Shown here: one piece after another, positions 9,136 through 18,652 of the stretch | How the letters are laid out: every line of letters begins with the position of its first letter | Numbering within the stretch: position 1 is the stretch's first letter | Assembly (NCBI RefSeq): GCF_014642635.1 | Contig: NZ_BMIQ01000002.1 | Span: 310,001-374,000, forward strand | Source: Aureimonas endophytica | GTDB lineage: Bacteria > Pseudomonadota > Alphaproteobacteria > Rhizobiales > Rhizobiaceae | DNA: 64,000 nt | Direction of reading: 5' to 3' | The notes under the pieces: generated by a model | The model's input: only the letters and a program-made list of their open reading frames with translations | The model's database searches: none | What the model was told of the DNA's origin: nothing | Made by a program: the position numbers and the translations under genes

Positions 9136-9966
9136 TCAACCGAGTGTTGCGCGATCGGTGACGCGCCGCCAGGCGGCTCCGTCGGAAAAGGCCAGAACGG
9201 CGCCGCCCACCTCGTCCGACACGAAGATCACCGCGCCGGCGCCCGTCGCCGCCGCGTCCGGCAGCGCCGCCTTGGCATAGCGTCCGACGCGCACCGGTCC
9301 GGCGACGTCGAGCGGAGCGGTCGGGTTCGTCGTGCCGAGGCCGAGACGCCCGGTTCCCGGTTCCACGAACAGCGCTTGCCGCCAGGTCGCGCCATCGGCC
9401 GAGACCTTGACGCTCAGCGCCTCGTCGCCCGCAAGGCCAATCTCGGCCCGGCCGGAATAGTTTGTCTGGAAGACGAGGCTCGCCGTGTCGCCGGCCTTCG
9501 CCTTGTTGATCGCGACGCGGGAATGGTCGCCCTCATGATCGAAGAGAACGGCGCGGCTGGCGACCTCCAGCCGGTTGTCGCCGCTCGCCGCGCGGGTCTC
9601 GCCGATCCCGAGCCGTTCGGCCCGGCGCAGCACCGCGTCGCGCCAGGCGGTGCCGTCATGGACGAGGCCGAGACGCTCGCTTTCCAGCCAGAGCGCCCAG
9701 CCGGCGCGGGGCTTCAGGAACTGCCAGGCCTCGCCCTGGCGCAGCGCGATCTCGCCGCCATGCCCGGCGAACTCGCCGCTGGCGGACGCCGCGACCAGCA
9801 GGCGGTCGCCTTCCACCGGCGCGGCGGGCGGGGCGGCGGCGCGATCGCGGGCGGCGAGATGGACGAGCGCGTCGAGGGCGAGAAGCGCCTCGTTATGGGT
9901 CAGGTGCTTCTGCGCCTGGGACGGCATCAGGAGCGGCAGGGCGAGGCGGCTCGTTTCTTCGGTCAT
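9136..9966 (-). CDS. DUF2793-family protein with tail-fibre-like C-terminus
   Basis: A 276-aa protein. The N-terminal about 110 residues (LALPLLMPSQAQKHLTHNEA onward) match DUF2793, a family common in alphaproteobacteria and linked to phage tails and gene transfer agents. The C-terminal half has repeat-poor beta-type sequence, with GLGTTNPTAPLDVAGPVRVG and VIFVSDEVGGAVLAFSDGAAW, of the kind seen in tail-fibre or adhesin tips. There is no signal peptide. No other phage or gene-transfer-agent gene lies nearby, so this is an isolated gene. Its role is unknown; a cell-recognition accessory of a gene transfer agent encoded elsewhere is possible but unproven. Confidence 0.75.
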   Translation of the reverse strand: MTEETSRLALPLLMPSQAQKHLTHNEALLALDALVHLAARDRAAAPPAAPVEGDRLLVAASASGEFAGHGGEIALRQGEAWQFLKPRAGWALWLESERLGLVHDGTAWRDAVLRRAERLGIGETRAASGDNRLEVASRAVLFDHEGDHSRVAINKAKAGDTASLVFQTNYSGRAEIGLAGDEALSVKVSADGATWRQALFVEPGTGRLGLGTTNPTAPLDVAGPVRVGRYAKAALPDAAATGAGAVIFVSDEVGGAVLAFSDGAAWRRVTDRATLG

Positions 9967-10034
9967 CGGCGGGCTCCGGTTCGGGTCGGAGCCAAGCTAA
10001 GCCGGTCGGCGCCGGCGGGGATAAGTTCCGCCGC

Positions 10035-10790
10035 TCAAGCGACCTCGAAGGCGCTCGGACAGATGCCCGCCAGGACGCAGCGGTCGCAGGCGGGCTTGCG
10101 GTGATGGCAGACCTTCTGGCCGTGCAGCATCAGGATCTCGTGATTGTCGTAGAGCTCCTGCGCGCCCCAGTCGGCCGGGAGCTGTGCCCTGAGGACGACA
10201 TGCGAGGGGCCGACATCGACTTCGGGGCCGATCAGCCCGAGGCGCTGGGCGACGCGGTGATGGTGGCTGTCGACCGGCAGGGCCGCCATCCGCAGCACGG
10301 AGAAGGAGAGGACGGCGGCGCTGGTCTTCGGTCCGATGCCGGGCATCTCCTGGAGCCAGGCCCGCGCCGCCTCGACGCTCATGTCCTTCAGGAAGTCGAG
10401 CGACAGGCGGCCGGTGCGCTCGCGGATGGCGGCGAGCGAGGCCTGGATGCGCGGCGCCTTCTGTTCCGGCCAGCGCACGCCGGCGATCGCGGCCTCCACC
10501 TCTTCGGTCGGCGCGTCGATCACCTCGCTCCAATCGGGAAAGCGGGCGCGCAGGGCCTTGAAGGCCCGGCCGGAATCGGCGTTGCGCGTGCGATGCGACA
10601 GGAGCGAGGAAACGAGTTCGCTCAACGGATCGAGCGAATGGAAATAGGGGATCGGACAGCCATAGACCGGGCAAAGCCGGTGATGGATCTCCAGCGCCTT
10701 CTCGGCCAGCGAGGGATCGGCGGCGGGAGCCGGGGCGCGGCGCCGGGCCGGGCGGGGTTCGAGCGGCAGCGAGGGGTGAAGACTGGCCAT
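10035..10790 (-). CDS. Endonuclease III-like DNA glycosylase (HhH-GPD, 4Fe-4S)
   Basis: A 251-aa base-excision repair enzyme of the HhH-GPD superfamily. The helix-hairpin-helix motif is EMPGIGPKTSAAVLSF with the catalytic Lys. The catalytic Asp follows in VDSHHHRVAQRLG. The C-terminal cluster CHHRKPACDRCVLAGIC has exactly the C-X6-C-X2-C-X5-C spacing of the endonuclease III iron-sulfur loop. A 35-residue Pro/Arg-rich N-terminal stretch precedes the fold. The sequence differs enough from canonical Nth that it is probably the second, Nth-like paralogue often present in alphaproteobacteria. It lies 63 bp downstream of a flavoprotein gene on the same strand. Confidence 0.88.
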   Translation of the reverse strand: MASLHPSLPLEPRPARRRAPAPAADPSLAEKALEIHHRLCPVYGCPIPYFHSLDPLSELVSSLLSHRTRNADSGRAFKALRARFPDWSEVIDAPTEEVEAAIAGVRWPEQKAPRIQASLAAIRERTGRLSLDFLKDMSVEAARAWLQEMPGIGPKTSAAVLSFSVLRMAALPVDSHHHRVAQRLGLIGPEVDVGPSHVVLRAQLPADWGAQELYDNHEILMLHGQKVCHHRKPACDRCVLAGICPSAFEVA

Positions 10791-10853
10791 GGAGACCCGA
10801 ATCCACGGCGATTCGGCGGGTTCCGCTTCCCCGGCCGGGCCGGCTGCGGCATT

Positions 10854-12149
10854 TCAGCCGGCGGGCTCCTCCAGCCAGCGCGCGAGGCCCATGGCCGCCG
10901 CGCGCCCGGTGGCGAAGCAGGCGGTGAGCAGATAGCCGCCGGTCGGGGCCTCCCAGTCGAGCATCTCGCCGGCGGCGAAAAGGCCCGGCCGGTCGCGCAG
11001 CATGAAGTCCGGCGTCAGGCCGGCGAAGTCGAGGCCGCCCGCCGAGGAGATCGCCTCGTCCAGCGGGCGCGGCCGCAGGACGTCGAGGGGCAGCGCCTTG
11101 ATCGCGGCCGCGAGCTGGACCGGATCGGGCGTGGGCGCGCCGAGCACCTCGCGCAGCAGCGCCGCCTTGACGCCGGCAAGGCCGGCCCCCTTGCGCAGCC
11201 GGTTGGCGAAGCTCGCCTTATCGGGCTGGCGGGCGAGGCTTCGCTCCAGATCCGCCTGCTGCCGGCCGGGCGCGAGGTCGAGCGTGAGCGCGGCCGCGCC
11301 GTCGCGCTCCAACCGGTCGCGCAAGGCCGCCGCATGGGCATAGACGAGACTGCCCTCGATCCCGTGCCGGGTGACGACGAATTCACCCTGGCTCCGGCCG
11401 GCATCGGAGAGGGCGGCGACGGCCTTCACCGGCTCCCCGGCGAAGCGGGTGGCGAAATCCGCGCTCCAGTCGCGATCGAAGCCGCAATTGGCGGGGCGGA
11501 ACGGACGGGCCGGGATGCCCTCCGCCGCGAGACGCGGCAGCCAGGCGCCATCCGAGCCGAGGCGCGGCCAGCTGGCGCCGCCGAGCGCCAGGAGGACGGC
11601 ATCCGCCCGCGCCTCGATCTCGCCCTCCGGCGCCTGGAGGCGCAGCGCCCCCGTCTCGGTGAAGCCGAGCCAGTGATGGCGCGGGCGAAGGGCGACGCCG
11701 AGGCCTTCGAGGCGCCGCAGCCAGGCGCGCAGCAGCGGCGAGGCCTTCATCGCCGTCGGAAAGACGCGGCCCGAACTGCCGACGAAGGTCTCGCTGCCGA
11801 GGCCCGCCGCCCAGGCGCGGACATCCTCCGGCGTGAAGGCGGCGAGCGCCGCCTGGAGCCGGGGCGAGGCGGCGCCGAAGCGCGTCGCGAAGCGGGCGAA
11901 GTCTTCCGAATGGGTCAGGTTGAGGCCGGACTTGCCGGCGAGCAGGAACTTGCGCCCGAAGGTCGGCATCCGCTCGTAGACCGTGACGGCATGGCCGATC
12001 TCGGCGAGCCGCTCGGCAGCCGCGAGGCCCGCCGGGCCGCCGCCGACGATCGCGACGCGCCGCCCGGTCAGCTGGCCGGCGACGCGGTCTCCGCCGGCGC
12101 GGGGCTGGCCAGAAGGTCCAGAATGACGGTCACGTCCTTGCCGAGCCAT
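10854..12149 (-). CDS. FAD-dependent flavoprotein (HI0933/BaiN-like, TIGR03862 type)
   Basis: A cytoplasmic flavoprotein of the HI0933-like group with unknown substrate. The dinucleotide-binding motif RRVAIVGGGPAGLAAAERLA lies near the N-terminus. The family motif GRKFLLAGKSGLNLTHSE and the C-terminal FAAGEMLDWEAPTGGYLL are both present. The only in-frame ATG is at 12149, which gives 431 aa and an 82-bp overlap with the upstream cytochrome/YceI gene. The first 28 residues of that form look non-family. A CTG at 12071, overlapping the upstream stop as CTGA, would start right at the Rossmann fold, so the true start is uncertain. Translational coupling with the upstream gene is likely. Confidence 0.85.
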   Translation of the reverse strand: MARQGRDRHSGPSGQPRAGGDRVAGQLTGRRVAIVGGGPAGLAAAERLAEIGHAVTVYERMPTFGRKFLLAGKSGLNLTHSEDFARFATRFGAASPRLQAALAAFTPEDVRAWAAGLGSETFVGSSGRVFPTAMKASPLLRAWLRRLEGLGVALRPRHHWLGFTETGALRLQAPEGEIEARADAVLLALGGASWPRLGSDGAWLPRLAAEGIPARPFRPANCGFDRDWSADFATRFAGEPVKAVAALSDAGRSQGEFVVTRHGIEGSLVYAHAAALRDRLERDGAAALTLDLAPGRQQADLERSLARQPDKASFANRLRKGAGLAGVKAALLREVLGAPTPDPVQLAAAIKALPLDVLRPRPLDEAISSAGGLDFAGLTPDFMLRDRPGLFAAGEMLDWEAPTGGYLLTACFATGRAAAMGLARWLEEPAG

Positions 12150-13306
12150 TGGGCCGTCCCGTCGTTTCCTGTGCCGAGGCCGAGCGCCAGCCGGTCGAGG
12201 ACCGCCTTGCCCGCGACATGCGCCTTGCCATTCTCCTCGGCAAAGGTGAAGGGCACATCGACCGGCACCGTCTTGTCCTTCACTGTCAGCGTGCCGTGCC
12301 CGACGAAGCCGGCACCCGCCGCCTCGAACCGGTCGAGCGCCAGCGAGACGGTCGGATGGGCCGCGACGTCGAAGCCGTCCGGGCCGGGCACGTTCGAGGC
12401 GACGAAGGGATCGTCGATCGCGATCGAGGCGGCGTCGACCGTCACCTTGGCCGAGCCGGCGGCCGGGTTCTTCGGGTCGAAGAGGATCGCCGCGTTCCAG
12501 GCGCCGATCGTGCCGCCGACCGTCTTGCCGGAGAATTCCACCTCGTAGCGCAGCGTCGAGGCCGCCTTGTCGATCGCCCAGCCGGACGGGCCGGCGCTCG
12601 CCGCCAGCCCCGCGCCGGAGCCAGCCGGACCATGCGCCTCGCTCTGGCCGATCGCGACGCCGCCGCCGAGGAAGACGGCGACGAGCGCGACGGCGAGCGG
12701 GATGGCGACGAGCGCCGTCGACTGGCGGTGGAGATGGCCGGCGGGCAGCATGCGCGAGAAGGAGGGCACGCGGTCGATCATGGAGTGCTTCGCCGCGCCC
12801 GCGACATGGAGGACGAGAAGCCCGGCCGTCGAATAGGCGAGCCAGGCATGCGCCAGCGAGGCGTAGCGCTCCGGCGCTTCCCCGACCCAGCCCACCGGCA
12901 GGGGGAGGTGCGGCCAGGGCAGCGTGGCGGACATCGCGAGAAGGGTCGGGATCGCCGTCGGCGAGACGGAAACGAGCAGCCAGCCGGACAGCGGCACGGC
13001 GAGCATCAGGACATAGAAGAGGAAATGGACGAGATGGGCGAGGCCGGTCTCGACCGTCGACATCGGCGCATGGGCCGGCGGCGGGTTGAAGACGCGCCAG
13101 GCGATGCGGGCGAGCGTCAGGGCGAGGACCAGGAGGCCCACCGTCTTATGCCATTGGAAGAGCGGGAAGCGCAGGCCGTCCGGCAGGATGTCGAGCCGCA
13201 TCATCGCAAAGCCGAGGACGAGCTGGAACAGGATCGCGAGCGCGATCGTCCAATGCAGCAGCATGGCGCCGGCATTGTAGCCGCGGATATCGCGGGTGCG
13301 GATCAT
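12068..13306 (-). CDS. Cytochrome b561-YceI fusion protein
   Basis: A 412-aa inner-membrane fusion. Residues about 1-190 form a four-helix cytochrome b561 domain. Candidate haem His residues lie in MLLHWTIAL, FQWHKTVGLLVL, LAHLVHFLFYVLM and LLVLHVAGAAKHSM. A further membrane segment (ALVAIPLAVALVAVFLGGG) leads to a periplasmic YceI domain, WAIDKAASTLRYEVEFSGKTVGG to the end. YceI domains bind isoprenoid lipids in a beta-barrel (known), so electron exchange between a bound quinone and the b-type haems is a reasonable inference. The next gene upstream on the strand is a stand-alone YceI, 63 bp away, so the two probably form one operon. Confidence 0.9.
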   Translation of the reverse strand: MIRTRDIRGYNAGAMLLHWTIALAILFQLVLGFAMMRLDILPDGLRFPLFQWHKTVGLLVLALTLARIAWRVFNPPPAHAPMSTVETGLAHLVHFLFYVLMLAVPLSGWLLVSVSPTAIPTLLAMSATLPWPHLPLPVGWVGEAPERYASLAHAWLAYSTAGLLVLHVAGAAKHSMIDRVPSFSRMLPAGHLHRQSTALVAIPLAVALVAVFLGGGVAIGQSEAHGPAGSGAGLAASAGPSGWAIDKAASTLRYEVEFSGKTVGGTIGAWNAAILFDPKNPAAGSAKVTVDAASIAIDDPFVASNVPGPDGFDVAAHPTVSLALDRFEAAGAGFVGHGTLTVKDKTVPVDVPFTFAEENGKAHVAGKAVLDRLALGLGTGNDGTAQWLGKDVTVILDLLASPAPAETASPAS

Positions 13307-13369
13307 CGGGACCGTCTCCGGCTGTCGCGGCAGGCGAGGGCGACGGTTCCGCCGCCCTCGCGCCAGGGC

Positions 13370-13978
13370 TTATTTCGGGGAGAATTCGGTCTCGATGGTC
13401 AGCTTCACCTCGTCGCCGACCGGGCCGACCAGCGCCGCGACGCCGAAGTCGGAGCGCTTGAACGAGCCGGTGGCCGAGAAGCCGACGACCGGCTTCTTCG
13501 ACATCGGATGCGGGTTCAGCGCGGCGTTCATCTTGACGTCCAGCACGACGGGCTTCGTCACGCCGTGGAAGGTCAAGTCGCCGGTGATCTTGCCGGTATC
13601 GTTGCCGGTGGTCTCGATCTTGGTGGAGACGAACTTGATCGTGTCGAACGTCGCGGCATCGATGAACATGTTGCTCTCGATTTCCTTGTTGAAGTCCTTG
13701 TCCTTCGCCGGATAGTTCGTATCCACCGAGGCCGGGTCGATCGTGGCGGTCAGCTTCGACTTCGCCGGCTCCTTGGCGTCGAGCTCCAGCGTCGCCGCGA
13801 TCTTCGAGAAGCGGCCGATATAGTTCGACGTGCCGAAATGGCTGACCGTCCAGAGGACGTTGGTGTGGAGCGGATCGGCGACATAGGTGCCGGAGGGAAC
13901 GCCGACGGTCTGCGCCGAGGCGGCGGACAGGCCGAGGAGCATGCTGCCGGCGATGACGAGGGACTTCAGGGGCGACAT
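13370..13978 (-). CDS. Periplasmic YceI-family protein
   Basis: A 202-aa secreted YceI lipocalin-like protein. The ATG at 13978 is chosen because AAGGAAG precedes it and a signal peptide follows (MSPLKSLVIAGSMLLGLSAA, cleavage after ASAQ). The domain starts GTYVADPLHTNVLWTVSHFG, typical of the family, and ends with LTIETEF. A longer frame from 14062 would hide the signal peptide. It is the first gene of a likely operon with the cytochrome b561-YceI fusion and the flavoprotein. Members bind polyisoprenoids such as ubiquinone; the physiological role is inferred from the fusion partner next door. Confidence 0.9.
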   Translation of the reverse strand: MSPLKSLVIAGSMLLGLSAASAQTVGVPSGTYVADPLHTNVLWTVSHFGTSNYIGRFSKIAATLELDAKEPAKSKLTATIDPASVDTNYPAKDKDFNKEIESNMFIDAATFDTIKFVSTKIETTGNDTGKITGDLTFHGVTKPVVLDVKMNAALNPHPMSKKPVVGFSATGSFKRSDFGVAALVGPVGDEVKLTIETEFSPK

Positions 13979-14173
13979 TGATCTTCCTTCGCTTCCGATC
14001 TGGAATGCGCAGGACCCTAGACAGCCGTGCGGCGCCGCATAATCCCCCATGCTGCGACGCACTGTTTACCGAAAGCCGCCTTATCGGCACCGTCATGGTG
14101 AACGGTCGCGGTGCCGAGCAATGGTTTCAGACTGAACGCGTCGCCCTCAGTCTTCACTAACTCGTTTCAGTTT

Positions 14174-14310
14174 CGTCATCCCGGCCTTGAGCCGGGATCT
14201 ATGCCTCGACGGTGCCGCTTCGCTCAGGACGATAATCAGCGTTCGTCCGTACCGCTTACCGCCTGTCGTCTCTGGCTTGGAATGGATCCCGGCTCAAGGC
14301 CGGGATGACG
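14174..14310. repeat. Perfect 26-bp inverted repeat in an intergenic gap
   Basis: The 373-bp gap between the YceI and aldo/keto reductase genes has no supported gene. Two perfect 26-bp inverted arms lie at 14174-14199 and 14285-14310, beginning CGTCATCCCGGCC on the left. Each arm is internally palindromic (CCCGGCCTTGAGCCGGG). The 85-bp spacer shows no reading frame. This third repeat family differs from those at the window start and near 6000, and resembles the mobile palindromic elements scattered in rhizobial genomes. Confidence 0.75.
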
Positions 14311-14351
14311 AAGCGACGAGGTGGCGGATTATACGAAACGGTGCAACAGTC

Positions 14352-15452
<1,101 letters not shown>

Positions 15453-18400
15453 TCATTCCGCCGGCTGGACATGGGGCGCGGCTTCGCGCGGCTTTTGCCT
15501 CGCCGAGCCGCCGACGCGGCGCTTCAGCCATGTCTGGAGCCCGTCGAGATAGAGATAGATCACCGGCGTCGTGAAGAGCGTCAGCGCCTGGCTGACGATC
15601 AGGCCGCCCACCATCGCATAGCCGAGCGGCTGGCGGATCTCGGCGCCCGTGCCATGGCCGATGGCGAGCGGAATCGCGCCGAGGATCGCCGCCATGGTCG
15701 TCATCATGATCGGGCGGAAGCGCAGGATCGCCGCCTCGCGCACCGCTTCCGCCGGCGGCTTGCCCTCCTTTTCCAGCATGATGGCGAAGTCGACCAGCAT
15801 GATGCCGTTCTTCTTCACGATGCCGATGAGCAGGATCACCGCGATCATCGCGATCAGGCTGAACTCGTAGCCGAAGACCATCAGCGTCGCGAGCGCGCCG
15901 ACGCCGGCCGAGGGCAGGGTCGAGAGGATGGTCAGCGGATGGATGTAGCTCTCGTAGAGGATGCCGAGGATGAGATAGACGGCGACGAGCGCGGCGACGA
16001 TGAGGAGCGGCACCGTCGCCAGCGATTTCTGGAAGGCCTGGGCGCTGCCGGAGAAGTCGGTGCGCAGCGAGGAGGGCAGGCCGAGCTTGGCCACCGCGTC
16101 CTGCGCGGCGCTTGTCGCCGTGCCGAGCGCGACGCCGGGTGCGAGGTTGAAGCTGATCGTCGTCGAGGGAAACTGGCTCTGATGGCTGATGGTCAAGGGC
16201 CGGACCGGCACCATCGACCATTGCGCGAAGGCCGAGAGCGGCACCAACGCGCCGCCTTCCGCCTTCACGTAGAGCTTGTCGAGCGTCGCCGCCTCGCCCT
16301 GGAGGTCGGGCAGCACTTCGAGGATGACGTGATAGCTGTTCAGCTGCGTGAAATATTGCGCGATCTGCCGCTGGCCGAAGGCGTTGTAGAGCGTCGCGTC
16401 GATCGCGTCCGGCCGGATGCCGTAGCGCGCCGCCTGGTCGCGGTCGATCGCCAGCGTCAGGGTGGTGCCTTCGGTCTGCTGGTCGGAGGCGACGTCGGCG
16501 AGTTCGGGCAGCTGGCGCAGCGCGTCCAGCACCTTCGGCGCGGCCGCGTTCAGTTCTGCCGTTTCCGGCGTCGTCAGCGTCAGCTGGTACTGCGTGCGCG
16601 ATTGTCGGCCGCCGACGCGCAGGTCCTGCGCCGCCTGGAGGAAGACGCGCGCGCCCATCACTTCGCCGAACTTGCCCTGCAACCGGCGGATCACCTCGTC
16701 GGCGCTGGCGTCGCGCTCGCCGCCCGGCTTCAGGGTGATATACATCGTGCCGACATTCAGCGCGTCGCCGCGCCCGCCGACGCCCATGGCGACGGAGGCG
16801 ACGGCCGGATCCTCCTGGACAATGCGGCCGACCTCCTCCTGCTTGGCGCTCATCGCCGCGAAGGAAATATCCTGCGCCGCCTCGACCTTGCCGGTGATGA
16901 GGCCGGTATCCTGCTGCGGGAAGAAGCCCTTCGGGATCGCGACGAAGAGCACGACCGAGGCGGCGAGCGTCGCGAAGAAGACGAGAAGCGTCGCGAGCCG
17001 ATGGCGCAGCACGAGGTCGAGGCCGCGCGCATAGCCGCCGGCCATCGCGTCGAACATCCGCTCCGACCAACGATAGATCCGGCCCTGTTCCTCCTTCGGC
17101 CGCTCGGGCCTCAGGAAGCGCGAGGCGAGCATCGGCGTCAGCGTCAGCGCGACGAAGGCCGAGATCAGGATGGTCATCGCCAGCACCACGGAGAATTCGC
17201 GGAACAGGCGGCCGATGATGCCGGTCATCAGGAGAAGCGGGATCAGCACCGCGACGAGCGACAGGCTGATCGAGAGAATGGTGAAGCCGATCTCGCCGGC
17301 GCCGCGAAAGGCGGCCTCGCGCGGCTTCATGCCGTTCTCGATATGGCGCTGGATGTTTTCGAGGACGACGATCGCGTCGTCGACGACGAAGCCGACCGCG
17401 ATGGTGAGCGCCATCAGCGAGAGATTGTCGAGCGTATAGCCGAAGCCCATCATGGCGGCGCAGGCGCCGAACAGCGCGAGAGGCACGGTGACGCTCGGGA
17501 TGATCGTGCCGCGCAGCGTGCGCAGAAAGGCGAAGATCACCGCGACGACCAGGGCGACGGTGATAAGGAGCGTCAGCTGCACGTCGGCGACCGAGGCGCG
17601 GATCGTCTGCGTCCGGTCGCTCTGCGTCCAGAGTTCGATCGCCGGCGGCAGGCCCTCCTTCAGGCGCGGCAGTTCGGCGTTCACCCGGTCGACCACGTCG
17701 ATCACATTGGCGTTCGGCTGCTTGAAGACGATGAGATAGACGCCGCGCTTGCCGTCGACCCAGCCGGCCTGTTTCGTGTCCTCCGGGCCGGACACCGCCT
17801 GACCGACGTCCCGCACCCGGACCGGCGCGAGATCCCGATAGGTGATGATCGTGTCGTTCCAGCCCTCCGCCTCGGTGAGCTGGTCGTTGGAATAGATCGT
17901 GAAGCTGCGATGGGTGCCGTCGAGCGAACCCTTCGGGCTGTTCGAGGTCGTGCCTTCGAGGCCGAGGCGCACGTCTTCCAGCGTCATGCCCTTGGCATGG
18001 AGCTTGGCTGGATCGAGCTGGACGCGCACGGCCGGCTTCTGCTCGCCGCCGACGATGACCTGGCCGACGCCGGCGATCTGGCTGAGCTGCTGCGACACCT
18101 TCGTCTGGACCGCATCGTCCACCTCGGTGAGCGGCATGGTGTCGGAGGTCGCGGCGAGGATGAGGATCGGCGCGTCGGCCGGGTTCACCTTGCGATAGGT
18201 CGGCGGGCTCGGCAATTCGTCCGGCAGGTCGCCGCCGGCGGCATTGATCGCCGCCTGCACGTCGTTGGCTGCCGCGTCGATGTCGCGGCCGAGATCGAAC
18301 TGCAGGGTGATGCGGGTCTGGCCGAGCGTCGATTCCGAGGTCATCTCGGACACGCCCTCGATCTGGGCGAATTGCGTCTCCAGCGGCTGGGCGACGGAGG

Positions 18401-18644
18401 AGGCCATGGTCTCCGGGCTCGCGCCCGGCAATTGCCCGGTGACCTGGATCGTCGGGAAATCGACCTGCGGCAGCGGCGCGACCGGCAGGAAGAGATAGGA
18501 GACGATGCCGACGAGAAGGATGCCGATCGACATCAGCGAGGTCGCGACCGGATAGCGGATGAAGGGACCGGACAGGCCGCCCCGCGCCGCCGCGCCGCTT
18601 GAAGAGACGCCCGACCGGTCGGGCTCGCGCGTCGCCTCGGTCAT
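15453..18644 (-). CDS. RND multidrug efflux permease (MdtB/MdtC-like)
   Basis: A 1063-aa inner-membrane proton-drug antiporter of the HAE1 group. It has the two-fold repeat of twelve helices and two large periplasmic loops. Hallmarks are SLMSIGILLVGIVSYLFLPV at helix 1, GFVVDDAIVVLENIQRHIE with the charged helix-4 residues, and the C-terminal IVKKNGIMLVDFAIMLEK. The start at 18644 is preferred because AAGGAG lies about 11 bases upstream; a GTG at 18656 overlapping the adaptor stop is possible. It follows the adaptor gene directly. Sequence style matches the MdtBC pumps, but only one permease is present, so it probably acts as a homotrimer. No outer-membrane channel gene is adjacent. Confidence 0.93.
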   Translation of the reverse strand: MTEATREPDRSGVSSSGAAARGGLSGPFIRYPVATSLMSIGILLVGIVSYLFLPVAPLPQVDFPTIQVTGQLPGASPETMASSVAQPLETQFAQIEGVSEMTSESTLGQTRITLQFDLGRDIDAAANDVQAAINAAGGDLPDELPSPPTYRKVNPADAPILILAATSDTMPLTEVDDAVQTKVSQQLSQIAGVGQVIVGGEQKPAVRVQLDPAKLHAKGMTLEDVRLGLEGTTSNSPKGSLDGTHRSFTIYSNDQLTEAEGWNDTIITYRDLAPVRVRDVGQAVSGPEDTKQAGWVDGKRGVYLIVFKQPNANVIDVVDRVNAELPRLKEGLPPAIELWTQSDRTQTIRASVADVQLTLLITVALVVAVIFAFLRTLRGTIIPSVTVPLALFGACAAMMGFGYTLDNLSLMALTIAVGFVVDDAIVVLENIQRHIENGMKPREAAFRGAGEIGFTILSISLSLVAVLIPLLLMTGIIGRLFREFSVVLAMTILISAFVALTLTPMLASRFLRPERPKEEQGRIYRWSERMFDAMAGGYARGLDLVLRHRLATLLVFFATLAASVVLFVAIPKGFFPQQDTGLITGKVEAAQDISFAAMSAKQEEVGRIVQEDPAVASVAMGVGGRGDALNVGTMYITLKPGGERDASADEVIRRLQGKFGEVMGARVFLQAAQDLRVGGRQSRTQYQLTLTTPETAELNAAAPKVLDALRQLPELADVASDQQTEGTTLTLAIDRDQAARYGIRPDAIDATLYNAFGQRQIAQYFTQLNSYHVILEVLPDLQGEAATLDKLYVKAEGGALVPLSAFAQWSMVPVRPLTISHQSQFPSTTISFNLAPGVALGTATSAAQDAVAKLGLPSSLRTDFSGSAQAFQKSLATVPLLIVAALVAVYLILGILYESYIHPLTILSTLPSAGVGALATLMVFGYEFSLIAMIAVILLIGIVKKNGIMLVDFAIMLEKEGKPPAEAVREAAILRFRPIMMTTMAAILGAIPLAIGHGTGAEIRQPLGYAMVGGLIVSQALTLFTTPVIYLYLDGLQTWLKRRVGGSARQKPREAAPHVQPAE

Positions 18645-18652
18645 GGCGGGTT

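Noticed and set aside
15471-18602. A 1043-codon open frame antisense to the RND permease
   Set aside because: It is a GC-rich shadow of a clear RND gene; the sequence is low-complexity Arg/Asp/Ala and matches no family. Similar long antisense frames at 7693-10104 and 10101-12548 are rejected for the same reason.
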